DNA from: Aliarcobacter cryaerophilus
GTDB lineage: Bacteria > Campylobacterota > Campylobacteria > Campylobacterales > Arcobacteraceae
NCBI RefSeq assembly: GCF_014352935.1
Contig: NZ_CP060694.1
Location: 496,001-560,000, forward strand
Direction: 5' to 3'
DNA length: 64,000 nucleotides
The notes beneath the pieces are model-generated. The model searched no databases and was not told where the DNA came from. It saw only the letters and a program-made list of their open reading frames with translations. The number at the start of each line of letters is the position of its first letter. Within the stretch, counting starts at the first letter, position 1. The position numbers and the translations under genes are program-made. Of this stretch, positions 25,646-35,083 are shown piece after piece.

Positions 25646-27115
25646 ATGTCGAAAATTACAACAGTCATCGATATTGGCTCAAATTCAATGCGGATGGTTG
25701 TTTTAGAAAAATCTAGCCGTTTTGCTTTTTCTTTAATAAATGAGACAAAAAGTAGAGTAAAAATTTCTGAAGGTTGCTATGAAAATGGTGGGAACCTTCA
25801 AGAAATTCCTATGGAAAGAGCTTATCAATCTTTAAAATCTTTTTTAAATATTTCAAATGCTTTAAAATCAAGAAAAGTTTTGTGTGTGGCAACTTCTGCT
25901 TTAAGAGACGCTCCAAATTCAAAAGTTTTTTTAAATAGAGTTAAAAATGATTTGGGATTGAGTATAAAAGTAATTGATGGAGAAAAAGAGTCTTATTTTG
26001 GTGGTGTTGCTACTTCAAATTTACTTCATGATGATGAGTTTATAACTATTGATATTGGTGGGGGAAGTACAGAATTTTGTTTTGTAAAAGATAAAAAAAT
26101 CTTAAAATCAATATCTTTAAATATTGGAACTGTAAGAATAAAAGAGTTGTATTTTAATAAAAACAATATCAAAGGTGCAAAAGATTATATTTTAGAGAAC
26201 TTAAAAAAAGTTTTTGAACAAAATATTGATATTCCTTCAAAAGCTGTTGGAATTGGTGGAAGTATTAGAACTTTATCAAAAATGATTATGGATAAAAATG
26301 AGTATCCATTAGATGCAATTCATGGGTTTACATATAATGTAAAAGCAGAAAAAAAACTTTTTGAAAATATTTTAAAAGCAGATACAAATGATGAACTTCA
26401 AGAATTAGGGGTTAAAAAAGATAGATTTGATACTATAAAAGAGGGTACATTTATTTTTAAAACTATTCTTGATGAGTTGGATATAAAAGAGGTTGTAACT
26501 TCTGGAGTAGGTGTGAGAGAAGGAGTTTATCTTACAGATTTACTAAGAAATTCAAATCATAGATTTCCAAATAATTTTAATGTAAGTGTAAAAAGTTTAT
26601 TAGATAGATTTGAATTAAATGAGAAACAGAGTGCTTATTTTGGGAATAATGCAAAAAAGATATTTGAAGTTTTAAAACCTCTTCACAATCTTGATGATAA
26701 ATTTAAAGAGCTTTTAGTTGTATCTTCAAAACTTCACTCAGTTGGTTCTAGTTTGAATTTTTATAAGAAAAATGACAATGCTTTTGAGTTTATTTTAAAT
26801 GGTTTAAATTATGATTTTCAGCATACTTCAAGAGTTATAGTTGCTCATACAATAAAGTTTTCAAAAAAATCTTTACCAAAGCAGAGTGATATAGAAGAGT
26901 ATAAAGAGTTATTACCAAATTTGGAAACTATGCAGTGGCTTTCATTTATGATTGCTCTAAATATTGCTGTAAATACTGATTTTTCTTGTCCAAAAGTAAA
27001 CTATATTTTAGATGATGATATTTTACGATTAAAGCTTCCAAATAGATCATTTTTAATAAATTCATATATTGAAAAACTAGAGCTTCCAAAAGATTTATCC
27101 TTAGAGATTTTATAG
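25646..27115 (+). CDS. ppx: Ppx/GppA-family exopolyphosphatase / pppGpp phosphatase
   Basis: This 489-residue protein of the ASKHA fold has the N-terminal phosphate-binding motif IDIGSNSMRMVV, the second motif IDIGGGSTEF and the GIGGSIRTL loop. An HD-like helical C-terminal domain follows (about 310-489). Family members degrade polyphosphate and/or convert pppGpp to ppGpp; one gene often does both in epsilonproteobacteria. The TAG stop shares its last base with the GTG start of waaC, so it is translationally linked to the LPS genes downstream. Confidence 0.9.
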   Translation: MSKITTVIDIGSNSMRMVVLEKSSRFAFSLINETKSRVKISEGCYENGGNLQEIPMERAYQSLKSFLNISNALKSRKVLCVATSALRDAPNSKVFLNRVKNDLGLSIKVIDGEKESYFGGVATSNLLHDDEFITIDIGGGSTEFCFVKDKKILKSISLNIGTVRIKELYFNKNNIKGAKDYILENLKKVFEQNIDIPSKAVGIGGSIRTLSKMIMDKNEYPLDAIHGFTYNVKAEKKLFENILKADTNDELQELGVKKDRFDTIKEGTFIFKTILDELDIKEVVTSGVGVREGVYLTDLLRNSNHRFPNNFNVSVKSLLDRFELNEKQSAYFGNNAKKIFEVLKPLHNLDDKFKELLVVSSKLHSVGSSLNFYKKNDNAFEFILNGLNYDFQHTSRVIVAHTIKFSKKSLPKQSDIEEYKELLPNLETMQWLSFMIALNIAVNTDFSCPKVNYILDDDILRLKLPNRSFLINSYIEKLELPKDLSLEIL

Positions 27116-28125
27116 TGCAAAAAATAGCTATTATAAAGCTATCTGCTATGGGTGATATTATTCACTCAATGGTTGCTTTACAGTTTATAAAAATAAAATA
27201 TCCAAATATCCAAATTGATTGGTTTGTAGAAGATGCTTTTTCTAAAGTTTTAGAAAATAATCCAGATATAAAAAATATAATCAAACTAAATTTAAAATCT
27301 ATTAAAAACTCAAAAAAAGAGATTTTAACTCAATTAAAACTTGTAAAAAGCTTTAAAAATAGAGATTATGATTTAATCATAGATGCTCAAGGTTTAATAA
27401 AATCAGCAATAGTTGCTAGATTTTTAGGTAAAAACAGAGTTGGTTTTTGTAAAAACTCAACAAGAGAAGGATTTGCAAGTTTTTTTTATAATAAAAAAGT
27501 ATCAATATCTTATGATAAAAATGTTATAGATAGAAACTGCTATTTATTTTCAAAAGCACTTAATTTTGAGATTTCAAAAGATGATATTCTAAATAAAAAA
27601 CCTTTTTTATTTTTTAAAAATGAAGATGAAAAAGTTTATCAATATTTAAATGAAACTAGAAAAAATATTCTTCTTGTAGTTGGTGCTAGCTGGAAGAGTA
27701 AAATGTATTCTAAAGAGAAGTTTGTTAAAATAGTACAAAATTTAAAAGAGAATTTTTTTATTGCTTGGGGAAATGAAGAAGAAAAAGAGATAGCAGAGTT
27801 TATTTGTGATAATTCAGATGCTATTGTTTTACCAAAGATAGATTTAAATACATTAAAAGCGTTAATAAGTAGAGTTGATTTAGTAATTGGAAATGATACA
27901 GGACCCACGCATATGGCTTGGGCTTTAAATGTCCCATCAATAACAATTTTTGGAAATACTCCAGCTTATAGAAATGCTTATGAAACAAAAATTAATAAAA
28001 GTGTAGAGTCTTCTTCTGTTGTAAATCCTTTTAAGTTGGATAAAAAAGATTTTTCAATCAAGATGGTTGATGAAAATATTATTATAGATATGGCAAAGGA
28101 GCTTTTAAGTGTACAGAAAAATTAA
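27115..28125 (+). CDS. waaC: LPS heptosyltransferase I
   Basis: This GT9 enzyme transfers the first L-glycero-D-manno-heptose from ADP-heptose to KDO in the inner core. The 336-residue length fits. Landmarks are the N-terminal IIKLSAMGDIIHSM and the donor-binding GNDTGPTHMAWALNVPSITIFG. It was called WaaC rather than WaaF by the LSAMGD start and its position beside the late lipid A acyltransferase, an order also seen in Campylobacter. The start is GTG, overlapping the upstream stop. It overlaps the downstream gene by 17 bases. Confidence 0.88.
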   Translation: MQKIAIIKLSAMGDIIHSMVALQFIKIKYPNIQIDWFVEDAFSKVLENNPDIKNIIKLNLKSIKNSKKEILTQLKLVKSFKNRDYDLIIDAQGLIKSAIVARFLGKNRVGFCKNSTREGFASFFYNKKVSISYDKNVIDRNCYLFSKALNFEISKDDILNKKPFLFFKNEDEKVYQYLNETRKNILLVVGASWKSKMYSKEKFVKIVQNLKENFFIAWGNEEEKEIAEFICDNSDAIVLPKIDLNTLKALISRVDLVIGNDTGPTHMAWALNVPSITIFGNTPAYRNAYETKINKSVESSSVVNPFKLDKKDFSIKMVDENIIIDMAKELLSVQKN

Positions 28126-29020
28126 AGATTATTTTAGACTCTTTTTATATAACACATTTCTTTTTTTATTTTTAATAACTCCTAAAATTCTTATGAAATA
28201 TATTTTGAAATTTTTTGCATTTTTTGCATTTAAATTTAATAAAAAACATATAAAAGTAGCACGTGCAAACTTAGATTTTGTGTATGGAAATAGTATAAGT
28301 GAAGATAGAAAAAACCAGATTATTTATAACTCTTATAAATCTTTGGTTTTTAATATGTATGAATTTATTGAAAATCAAAATATAGAAAAAGAAGATTTAC
28401 TAAAAAAAGCAAATATTTTAAATAAAGATATAATAGAAAATGCAATAAAAGAGAATAGAAAAATTGTTTATATTTCAGCTCATTATGGTGGTTGGGAATT
28501 AACTGTTCCATATATTGCACTTATGTTTGGTGATGTTGCAATAGTAAATAGAAGAATGAATAATCCTCATATTCAAAAAAAATATGAAAAAGCTAGAAGT
28601 AAAAATCATATTACAATGCTTGAAAAAGAGAGTGCTGCAAAGGGTATGATAAAAGCTTTTAAAGAGAATAAAACAGTTTGTGTAGTTATTGATCAATACT
28701 TAAATAGTGGAATAGATATAGAGTTTTTAGGAAAAATTACAAAAGCTACGGATTCAACTTCAAGAATTGCATTAAAATTTGATGCTGTTATTATTCCAAT
28801 TTTTACTCTTTGCAATGATTTTAGAGATTGGACAATTAAGGTTTGTGAACCAATTGATGTTAAAACTTATGAGTTTAAAAGTGAAGATAAAATCAAAGAG
28901 TTGACTCAAATTCAAAATGATATTTTATCTAAGCAAATTTTAGAGAAACCAGATTTTTGGCTATGGCAACATAAGAGATTTAAAGATGTAGAAAATGATA
29001 TTTATAAAAAAGAAGATTAA
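28109..29020 (+). CDS. lpxL: Lipid A late acyltransferase (LpxL/HtrB family)
   Basis: This membrane-anchored enzyme (N-terminal hydrophobic stretch about residues 8-37) adds a secondary acyl chain to KDO-lipid A. The catalytic H-x4-E motif is present as His125-YGGW-Glu130, with NRRMNNPHIQK and a VIDQYLNSGI segment downstream as expected. The 303-residue length is normal. The start is GTG, supported by AAGGAG seven bases upstream inside the end of waaC. The next gene begins immediately after the stop. Confidence 0.88.
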   Translation: MYRKIKDYFRLFLYNTFLFLFLITPKILMKYILKFFAFFAFKFNKKHIKVARANLDFVYGNSISEDRKNQIIYNSYKSLVFNMYEFIENQNIEKEDLLKKANILNKDIIENAIKENRKIVYISAHYGGWELTVPYIALMFGDVAIVNRRMNNPHIQKKYEKARSKNHITMLEKESAAKGMIKAFKENKTVCVVIDQYLNSGIDIEFLGKITKATDSTSRIALKFDAVIIPIFTLCNDFRDWTIKVCEPIDVKTYEFKSEDKIKELTQIQNDILSKQILEKPDFWLWQHKRFKDVENDIYKKED

Positions 29021-29791
29021 TTGAATAGTTTTGAAGATATAGCAAAAAAAGAGTATCAAAAATCAAATAATGATATTTTCCCTTTTATTTTTGAAGAAAA
29101 ACAGTATTGGCTAAAAAAAGCTAGAGCTACAAAACCTGATAAAATACAAAAGTTTTTTTATAAGTTCTTTCCTTTTGAACTACTTATTCCACCTATTGTA
29201 AAAAGTTCAAAAGAGGCTTTGCTTTATGAAATATCAAAGCTTGAAAAATTTAAAGAGTTAGGAATAAATGTTCCTGTTATAGCTTATAAATGTGAAGATT
29301 TTTTTGTTTTAGAAGATAGTGGAAATAGTGTAAATGCTTATTTAAGAAGTAAAGATATAAGCGAAGATAGATTTTACTTTTTTGTAGATAAATTGATATT
29401 TGAACTATCTAAAATTCATAATTTTTCACAATTTCATGGTGGAAGTCAACTAAGAAATTTTACTTTCAAAGATGACAAAGTTTTTGTTTTAGATTTTGAA
29501 GAGAGTTTTGAGACGGATGTAGATATTAAAACTTTACAATATAGAGATTTTTTGTTATTTTTGTTATCATTTATAAAAATAAAAGAAACTAATTTTAAAA
29601 TAGATTATGAAAAGATAATTAATAAATATTGCGAACTTACAAACAATATTGAATTTAAACAAAAATTAATAATATTTAGTAAAAAACTTCGATTTTTTTT
29701 ATGGCTTTATGAAAAAGATTTTATTAAAAAAATAGTTGGTAGTGATGTAAAATATTTTTTTGAGTTTATACAAGTATTGCGGAATTTATAA
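29021..29791 (+). CDS. Kinase-like LPS-core protein (BUD32/KdkA-like fold, atypical active site)
   Basis: This 256-residue protein has a protein-kinase-like layout: an N-lobe with Lys residues, then a SQFHGGSQLRNF catalytic loop followed by VLDFEE. Canonical LPS kinases have HGD-x4-N and DF/DIN. Here the catalytic Asp position reads Gly (HGG) while the loop Asn and the metal-binding Asp are kept. Activity is therefore uncertain, although from memory some small LPS kinase relatives share this HGG form. The start is TTG directly after the upstream stop. The context (waaC, lpxL, GT9) suggests phosphorylation or quality control of the core. Confidence 0.6.
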   Translation: MNSFEDIAKKEYQKSNNDIFPFIFEEKQYWLKKARATKPDKIQKFFYKFFPFELLIPPIVKSSKEALLYEISKLEKFKELGINVPVIAYKCEDFFVLEDSGNSVNAYLRSKDISEDRFYFFVDKLIFELSKIHNFSQFHGGSQLRNFTFKDDKVFVLDFEESFETDVDIKTLQYRDFLLFLLSFIKIKETNFKIDYEKIINKYCELTNNIEFKQKLIIFSKKLRFFLWLYEKDFIKKIVGSDVKYFFEFIQVLRNL

Positions 29792-29806
29792 AATTAAGGG
29801 AAAAAT

Positions 29807-30814
29807 TTGAAAAATATAAAAAAAATATTGATAATAAGATGTGGAGCTTTAGGGGATTTAGTATATTCTACATCTGTATTAGATGCATTAAGATTTGAGT
29901 TTGGAGAAGATGTAATTATTGATTATGTATCAACTCCAGCAGCTTCAAAACTTTTTGAATATGATAAGAGAGTAAATAAAATTTTTCATTTAAAACATAA
30001 AAAAATTCCAATAATTTTTAGTTCACAAAAAAAAGCTGTAATAAACTATTCGAAAAAAGAGCCTTACGATATTTTAATAAATTTTGAGATGGGTAAACAA
30101 TTTAAAAGTTTAGTTGAAAAAATTGTTGCAAATAAAAAAGTTGGTTGGTTTTGTGAAGATATTAAAATTACAAAAACTCATATGGTTGAAATTTGTAAAG
30201 AGTTTTATTCAAGCATAATTTCAAAAGAGAATTTGGATAAATCATTTCCCAAAGTTTTTGGTTCACCTTATAATGAAATTAAAAATAAATTTAGCCTACC
30301 AAATGATTATATAATTGTTAGTCCAAGTAATTCACACAATAAAAAGAAAAGATTAAACTATAGAGCATGGCCTCATGAAAATTGGAAAGAGTTTTTAAAT
30401 TTAGTTCCAAAAGATACTAATATTGTTTTAATTGGGGCAAAAGGTGAAGAAGATTTTTTTGAGCCCCTTAAACCTTATAATAGAAATATTATAGATTTAG
30501 TAGGAAAAATAACAATTTCCCAGATGGTTAGTGTTGTTGAAAAATCAAAGGCTTTGATTGTAACTGATACAGGAACAGCACATATAGCATCTGCTGTTAA
30601 TACTGCTGTCTTTTGTCTGATTGGACCAACTCCAGCAGAACAAACTGGACCATACAAAACACCTTTTAATGAAGTTTATATTATAAGTGCAGGATTATCT
30701 TGTAGTCCTTGCTATAAAACAGATGTTATGAAAGCTTGTAAGGATAATATTTGTATGAAGAATATTAAAGCCTCAAAAGTTTTGAATTTATTAAATGAAG
30801 CTAAGATATTGTAG
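29807..30814 (+). CDS. GT9 heptosyltransferase-family glycosyltransferase
   Basis: This 335-residue protein has the GT9 N-terminal IIRCGALGDLVYS and the donor-site VTDTGTAHIASAVNTAVFCLIGPT. A Cys-rich C-terminal stretch follows (CSPCYKTD with CKDNICM), as seen in several heptosyltransferases. It probably adds heptose or a similar sugar to the core; the acceptor is unknown. The start is TTG with AAGGGA nine bases upstream. It is one of four GT9 genes in the locus (with 27115, 47342 and 49469). Confidence 0.82.
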   Translation: MKNIKKILIIRCGALGDLVYSTSVLDALRFEFGEDVIIDYVSTPAASKLFEYDKRVNKIFHLKHKKIPIIFSSQKKAVINYSKKEPYDILINFEMGKQFKSLVEKIVANKKVGWFCEDIKITKTHMVEICKEFYSSIISKENLDKSFPKVFGSPYNEIKNKFSLPNDYIIVSPSNSHNKKKRLNYRAWPHENWKEFLNLVPKDTNIVLIGAKGEEDFFEPLKPYNRNIIDLVGKITISQMVSVVEKSKALIVTDTGTAHIASAVNTAVFCLIGPTPAEQTGPYKTPFNEVYIISAGLSCSPCYKTDVMKACKDNICMKNIKASKVLNLLNEAKIL

Positions 30815-30847
30815 AATATAAGCCAAATTATTTTAGAGGGAAGATAT

Positions 30848-31738
30848 ATGAAGGGTATAATATTAGCAGGTGGAAGTGGAACAAGACTTTATCCAATCAC
30901 AAAAGGAGTTAGTAAACAACTAGTTCCAATCTATGATAAACCTATGATATATTATCCTTTGTCTGTTTTAATGCTTGCTGGTATTAAAGAGGTTCTTATT
31001 ATTACAACTCCTCAAGATCAACCTAGTTTTATTAATCTTCTAGGAGATGGAAGTGAGCTTGGTATCAGATTTGAATATGTAGTTCAACCAAGCCCTGATG
31101 GTTTAGCTCAAGCATTTATCTTAGGTGAAGAGTTTTTAGCTGGTGATGATGCTTGTTTAGTTTTAGGTGATAATATTTTTTATGGTCATGGATTAACAGA
31201 ACTATTAGCTAAAAGTATAAAAAATATTAAAGATGAGAATAAAGCAACTGTATTTGGTTATTATGTTTCGGATCCTCAAAGATATGGAGTTGCAGAGTTT
31301 AATGAAAATGGTGATGTAATCTCTATTGAAGAGAAACCAAAAGAGCCAAAATCAAACTATGCTGTTGTAGGACTATACTTTTACCCAAATGATGTAGTAA
31401 AAAAAGCTAAAGATGTAAAACCAAGTGACAGAGGTGAACTAGAAATTACAACTTTAAATCAAGATTATCTAAATGAAAATAGATTAAAAGTAGAACTAAT
31501 GGGAAGAGGGTACGCTTGGCTTGATACTGGAACTCATGAATCACTACTTGAAGCATCTTCATTTATTCAAACAATTGAAAATAGACAAAGTCTAAAAGTA
31601 GCCTGTCTTGAAGAAATAGCTTATGAGATGGGATATATAAGTAAAGAAAAACTTCTTGAACTAGCAGAACCTCTAAAGAAAAATCAATATGGTCAATATT
31701 TAATCTCTAGAGCAAATCAACCAAGAAGGATGAAATAG
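30848..31738 (+). CDS. rmlA: Glucose-1-phosphate thymidylyltransferase
   Basis: RmlA forms dTDP-glucose from dTTP and glucose-1-phosphate, the first step of dTDP-L-rhamnose synthesis. The nucleotide-binding GGSGTRLYP lies at residues 8-16. The [19 protein letters not shown] and [13 protein letters not shown] segments are all typical. The 296-residue length is standard. A GAGGGAAG ribosome binding site precedes the ATG. The gene order rmlA-C-D-B follows, with 2-base, 8-base-overlap and 11-base junctions, so the four form one tight unit. Confidence 0.97.
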   Translation: MKGIILAGGSGTRLYPITKGVSKQLVPIYDKPMIYYPLSVLMLAGIKEVLIITTPQDQPSFINLLGDGSELGIRFEYVVQPSPDGLAQAFILGEEFLAGDDACLVLGDNIFYGHGLTELLAKSIKNIKDENKATVFGYYVSDPQRYGVAEFNENGDVISIEEKPKEPKSNYAVVGLYFYPNDVVKKAKDVKPSDRGELEITTLNQDYLNENRLKVELMGRGYAWLDTGTHESLLEASSFIQTIENRQSLKVACLEEIAYEMGYISKEKLLELAEPLKKNQYGQYLISRANQPRRMK

Positions 31739-31740
31739 TT

Positions 31741-32316
31741 ATGACATTTACAAGAACAGCTATTCCTGATGTTGTAATTATTGAACCAAAAGTTCATGGA
31801 GACTCAAGAGGTTACTTTGTAGAGACTTTTGTGAGCAATAAGCTAGAAGAGTTTTTAGGATATAAAATAAACTTCTGCCAAGATAATGAATCAAAAAGCT
31901 CTAAAGGAGTTCTTCGAGGTCTTCATTATCAACTTCCACCTCATGCACAAACAAAGTTAGTGCGAGTAATTCACGGAAGAGTTCTTGATGTTGCAGTTGA
32001 TATACGAAAAAATTCTCCTACATTTGGAAAGTATGTAGCAGTAGAGTTAAGTGGCGAAAATAAAAAACAACTACTAATTCCACGAGGATTTGCTCATGGA
32101 TTTGTAGTACTTGAAGATGATACCATATTTGCTTATAAAGTAGATAATTACTACAGCCCACAATGTGATAGAGGAATAGCTTTTGATGATAAAAATCTAA
32201 ATATAGATTGGATTTTAAATCATAATGAATTAAACCTATCTGCTAAAGATACAAAACAACCAAAACTAAATGAAACAAATGATTTATTTGAATTTGGAGT
32301 AGATTATTATGCTTAA
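31741..32316 (+). CDS. rmlC: dTDP-4-dehydrorhamnose 3,5-epimerase
   Basis: RmlC epimerises C3 and C5 of dTDP-4-keto-6-deoxyglucose. The 191-residue cupin has the family's GVLRGLHYQ, with the active-site His, the LVRVIHGRVLDVAVDIR core and the PRGFAHGF motif. The start is two bases after the rmlA stop. The end overlaps rmlD by eight bases. Confidence 0.96.
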   Translation: MTFTRTAIPDVVIIEPKVHGDSRGYFVETFVSNKLEEFLGYKINFCQDNESKSSKGVLRGLHYQLPPHAQTKLVRVIHGRVLDVAVDIRKNSPTFGKYVAVELSGENKKQLLIPRGFAHGFVVLEDDTIFAYKVDNYYSPQCDRGIAFDDKNLNIDWILNHNELNLSAKDTKQPKLNETNDLFEFGVDYYA

Positions 32317-33202
32317 TTCAAACTCTTTAACTACTACTTACAATATACTTGTAACAGGTTCAAATGGACAAGTTGGAAGTGAAATAAAAGAACTTGCTTC
32401 AAAGTATTCTTATAACTTTTTTTTCACAGATAGAAATAATATAGATATTACTTCTAAAGATGATATAAGAAAATTCTGCCAAACAAATAGTATAAATGTA
32501 ATTATTAACTGTGCAGCATATACAGCTGTGGATAAAGCCCAAAGTGATATTGAAAATGCAGATTTAGTAAATAGAAAAGCTGTTAAAAAATTATCAATCA
32601 TTGCCAAAGAGCTAAATATAAAACTAATTCATATCTCTACAGATTATGTATTTGATGGTAAAAACTTTAAACCATATGTTGAAGAGTTTCAAACAAATCC
32701 ACAATCAGTTTATGGTAAAACAAAACTTGATGGCGAAAATGAAATCAGAGATATAAATCCATTAAACTCTATAATTATACGAACTTCTTGGGTTTATTCA
32801 TATTACGGTAATAACTTTGTAAAAACAATGCTTCGATTAGGAAAAGAAAAAGAAGAATTAGGTGTAATATTTGATCAAGTTGGAACTCCTACTTATGCAA
32901 AAGATTTAGCTAAAACTATTCTTGATATCATTCCACAAATAGAAAACTCAAAAGTAGAAATCTATAATTACTCAAATGAAGGAGTTCTATCTTGGTATGA
33001 TTTTGCCAAAGAGATAATGAAAATGGCAAAATTAAATTGTAAAATAAACCCAATAGAGACATATCAATACCCAACTCCTGCAAAACGACCTCATTTCTCA
33101 CTTTTAAATAAAAGTAAGATAAAATCAAAATTCAATTTAGAAATACCATACTGGAAAGATGGATTAGACGATTGCTTAAAGAGATTAGGTGAAAGAAAAT
33201 AG
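32309..33202 (+). CDS. rmlD: dTDP-4-dehydrorhamnose reductase
   Basis: RmlD uses NAD(P)H to make dTDP-L-rhamnose in the last step of the pathway. It is an SDR-family enzyme of 297 residues with the cofactor motif TGSNGQVGS at residues 16-24. The STDYVFDG segment and the YGKTK catalytic Tyr-x3-Lys follow. The start overlaps rmlC by eight bases. It is the third gene of the rml unit. Confidence 0.95.
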   Translation: MLNSNSLTTTYNILVTGSNGQVGSEIKELASKYSYNFFFTDRNNIDITSKDDIRKFCQTNSINVIINCAAYTAVDKAQSDIENADLVNRKAVKKLSIIAKELNIKLIHISTDYVFDGKNFKPYVEEFQTNPQSVYGKTKLDGENEIRDINPLNSIIIRTSWVYSYYGNNFVKTMLRLGKEKEELGVIFDQVGTPTYAKDLAKTILDIIPQIENSKVEIYNYSNEGVLSWYDFAKEIMKMAKLNCKINPIETYQYPTPAKRPHFSLLNKSKIKSKFNLEIPYWKDGLDDCLKRLGERK

Positions 33203-33213
33203 GGGAAAATAAA

Positions 33214-34248
33214 ATGTTTAATAATAACAGTAAAACAATACTTGTAACTGGATGTGCAGGGTTTATTGGTAGTAACTTTGTGCCATATTTTTTAGAAAAA
33301 TACCCAAACTATAATTTGGTAAATTTAGATCTTTTAACTTATGCTGGAGATTTGGAAAATCTAAAAGAGTGTGAAAATAATCCTCGCTATAAATTTATAA
33401 AAGGTGATATCTGTAATAGAGAATTAGTTGAATTTATATTTAATGAATATGATATAAAAGGTGTTATTCACTTTGCAGCTGAATCTCATGTTGATAATTC
33501 TATTAAAAACCCAGGTGTGTTTGTTCAAACAAATGTAAATGGAACATTTACTCTAATTGATGTTGCTTATAAATATTGGATGAATAAACCATTTACTTAT
33601 AAATCAGAATATCAAGACTGTAGATTTCATCATATCTCAACAGATGAAGTATATGGAACGCTTAGTCTAGATCCAAATGATCTATTTACTGAAAAAACAC
33701 CATACTCTCCAAACTCTCCATACTCTGCAAGTAAAGCTTCATCTGATATGATTATAAGAGCATATAATGAAACCTATGGATTAAATACAGTTATTACAAA
33801 CTGCTCAAATAACTATGGTCCAAAACAACATGATGAAAAATTAATTCCAACAATTATAAGAAATGCTCTTTTGGGAAATCCAATTCCAATTTATGGTGAT
33901 GGAAAGAATATAAGAGATTGGTTGTATGTACTTGATCATTGTAAAGGTATAGATCTTGTTTATCATAAAGGCAAAACAGGTGAGACATATAATATTGGTG
34001 GAAGAAATGAGAGAACAAATCTTCAAATAGTGGATACTATTACTACAATATTAGATAAAGAAGTTCCACAACCAAACTTCTCATACAAAAGTTTAATAAC
34101 TTTTGTAGAAGATAGAGCAGGACATGATAGAAGATATGCAATAGATGCAAGTAAACTAGAGAATGAATTAGGTTGGAAAGCAGATGAGAATTTTGATACA
34201 GGAATTGTAAAAACAATAGAGTGGTATTTAAAAAAATATGGAAAATAA
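33214..34248 (+). CDS. rmlB: dTDP-glucose 4,6-dehydratase
   Basis: RmlB converts dTDP-glucose to the 4-keto-6-deoxy sugar. It is an extended SDR of 344 residues with TGCAGFIGS at residues 12-20, the STDEVYGTL segment carrying the Thr-Asp-Glu catalytic residues, and Tyr170-x3-Lys174 in PYSASKASSD. A NNYGPKQHDEKLIP segment follows, as in other RmlB proteins. The stop overlaps the next glycosyltransferase by 11 bases. AGGGGAA lies eight bases before the ATG. Confidence 0.96.
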   Translation: MFNNNSKTILVTGCAGFIGSNFVPYFLEKYPNYNLVNLDLLTYAGDLENLKECENNPRYKFIKGDICNRELVEFIFNEYDIKGVIHFAAESHVDNSIKNPGVFVQTNVNGTFTLIDVAYKYWMNKPFTYKSEYQDCRFHHISTDEVYGTLSLDPNDLFTEKTPYSPNSPYSASKASSDMIIRAYNETYGLNTVITNCSNNYGPKQHDEKLIPTIIRNALLGNPIPIYGDGKNIRDWLYVLDHCKGIDLVYHKGKTGETYNIGGRNERTNLQIVDTITTILDKEVPQPNFSYKSLITFVEDRAGHDRRYAIDASKLENELGWKADENFDTGIVKTIEWYLKKYGK

Positions 34249-35083
34249 TTTAAAATGTTCAATAATAATATCTGTATATAAAGATACAGATAGCTTAGAT
34301 TTAATATTAGAATCTTTGATTAATCAAACAATTATTCCAAATGAAGTTATTATTTCTGAAGATGGAAATAGTAAAGAAATGGTTGAATATGTTAAGGTTG
34401 CTAAAGATAAATATAAAAAATTAGATATCGTACATTTATATCAAGAAGATATTGGCTGGAGGAAGAATATAGCACTAAATAGAGCTATTGTTGCTTCAAA
34501 ATATGAGTATTTGATTTTTATAGATGGTGATTGTGTACCATTTGATGATTTTATAGAGAATCATATTATGCAAGCTTCTAAAAAAATAGTTTTAGCTGGT
34601 AAAAGAGTAGAGTTAGGTGATCAGATAACAAAAGAGATTCGTTCTAAAAAATTAACAGTTTCAAAATTAACTAATAATTATTGGTTATATGCAATAAAAT
34701 TAATAAAAGATAAAACTAGGCATTTGGAAGATATTTTACACATTTCTTATAAATCATTTTTGGCTCCATTTATAAAGAAAGAGGTTAATTACATTATTGG
34801 TTGTAATTGGTCTGCATTTAAAGAAGATATTTTATCAATTAATGGTTTTGATGAAACATATGCCTTACCATCAGTTGGTGAAGATGTGGATTTAGGATGG
34901 AGATTTAGAGGATTAGGAATAGAGCTTAAATCTTGTAGATATAATGCAAATATTGTACACTTATATCATAAAAAAAGATTTGATAGTTCTCAAGGGATTA
35001 TAAATAATGCTATTTTGAAAAAAAATTTTGACGCAAATAAGTTTGTTTGTGATAATGGAATAGTTAAAAAGGATAATTTTTGA
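34238..35083 (+). CDS. Family 2 glycosyltransferase
   Basis: This 281-residue GT-A enzyme starts CSIIISVYKDTDSL, with the donor-site DGDC (DxD-like) near residue 93 and a GVGEDVDLGW-like acceptor segment (SVGEDVDLGWRFRG) near residue 225. It probably transfers a sugar to the growing LPS glycan; position directly after rmlB makes rhamnose a reasonable but unproven donor. It starts inside the rmlB end and ends overlapping the next gene by four bases. Confidence 0.82.
   Translation: MENNLKCSIIISVYKDTDSLDLILESLINQTIIPNEVIISEDGNSKEMVEYVKVAKDKYKKLDIVHLYQEDIGWRKNIALNRAIVASKYEYLIFIDGDCVPFDDFIENHIMQASKKIVLAGKRVELGDQITKEIRSKKLTVSKLTNNYWLYAIKLIKDKTRHLEDILHISYKSFLAPFIKKEVNYIIGCNWSAFKEDILSINGFDETYALPSVGEDVDLGWRFRGLGIELKSCRYNANIVHLYHKKRFDSSQGIINNAILKKNFDANKFVCDNGIVKKDNF

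Noticed and set aside
29402-29510. A frameshift or pseudogene call for the kinase-like gene at 29021.
   Set aside because: The frame is intact over its full length and is tightly joined to its neighbours; only one catalytic position deviates.
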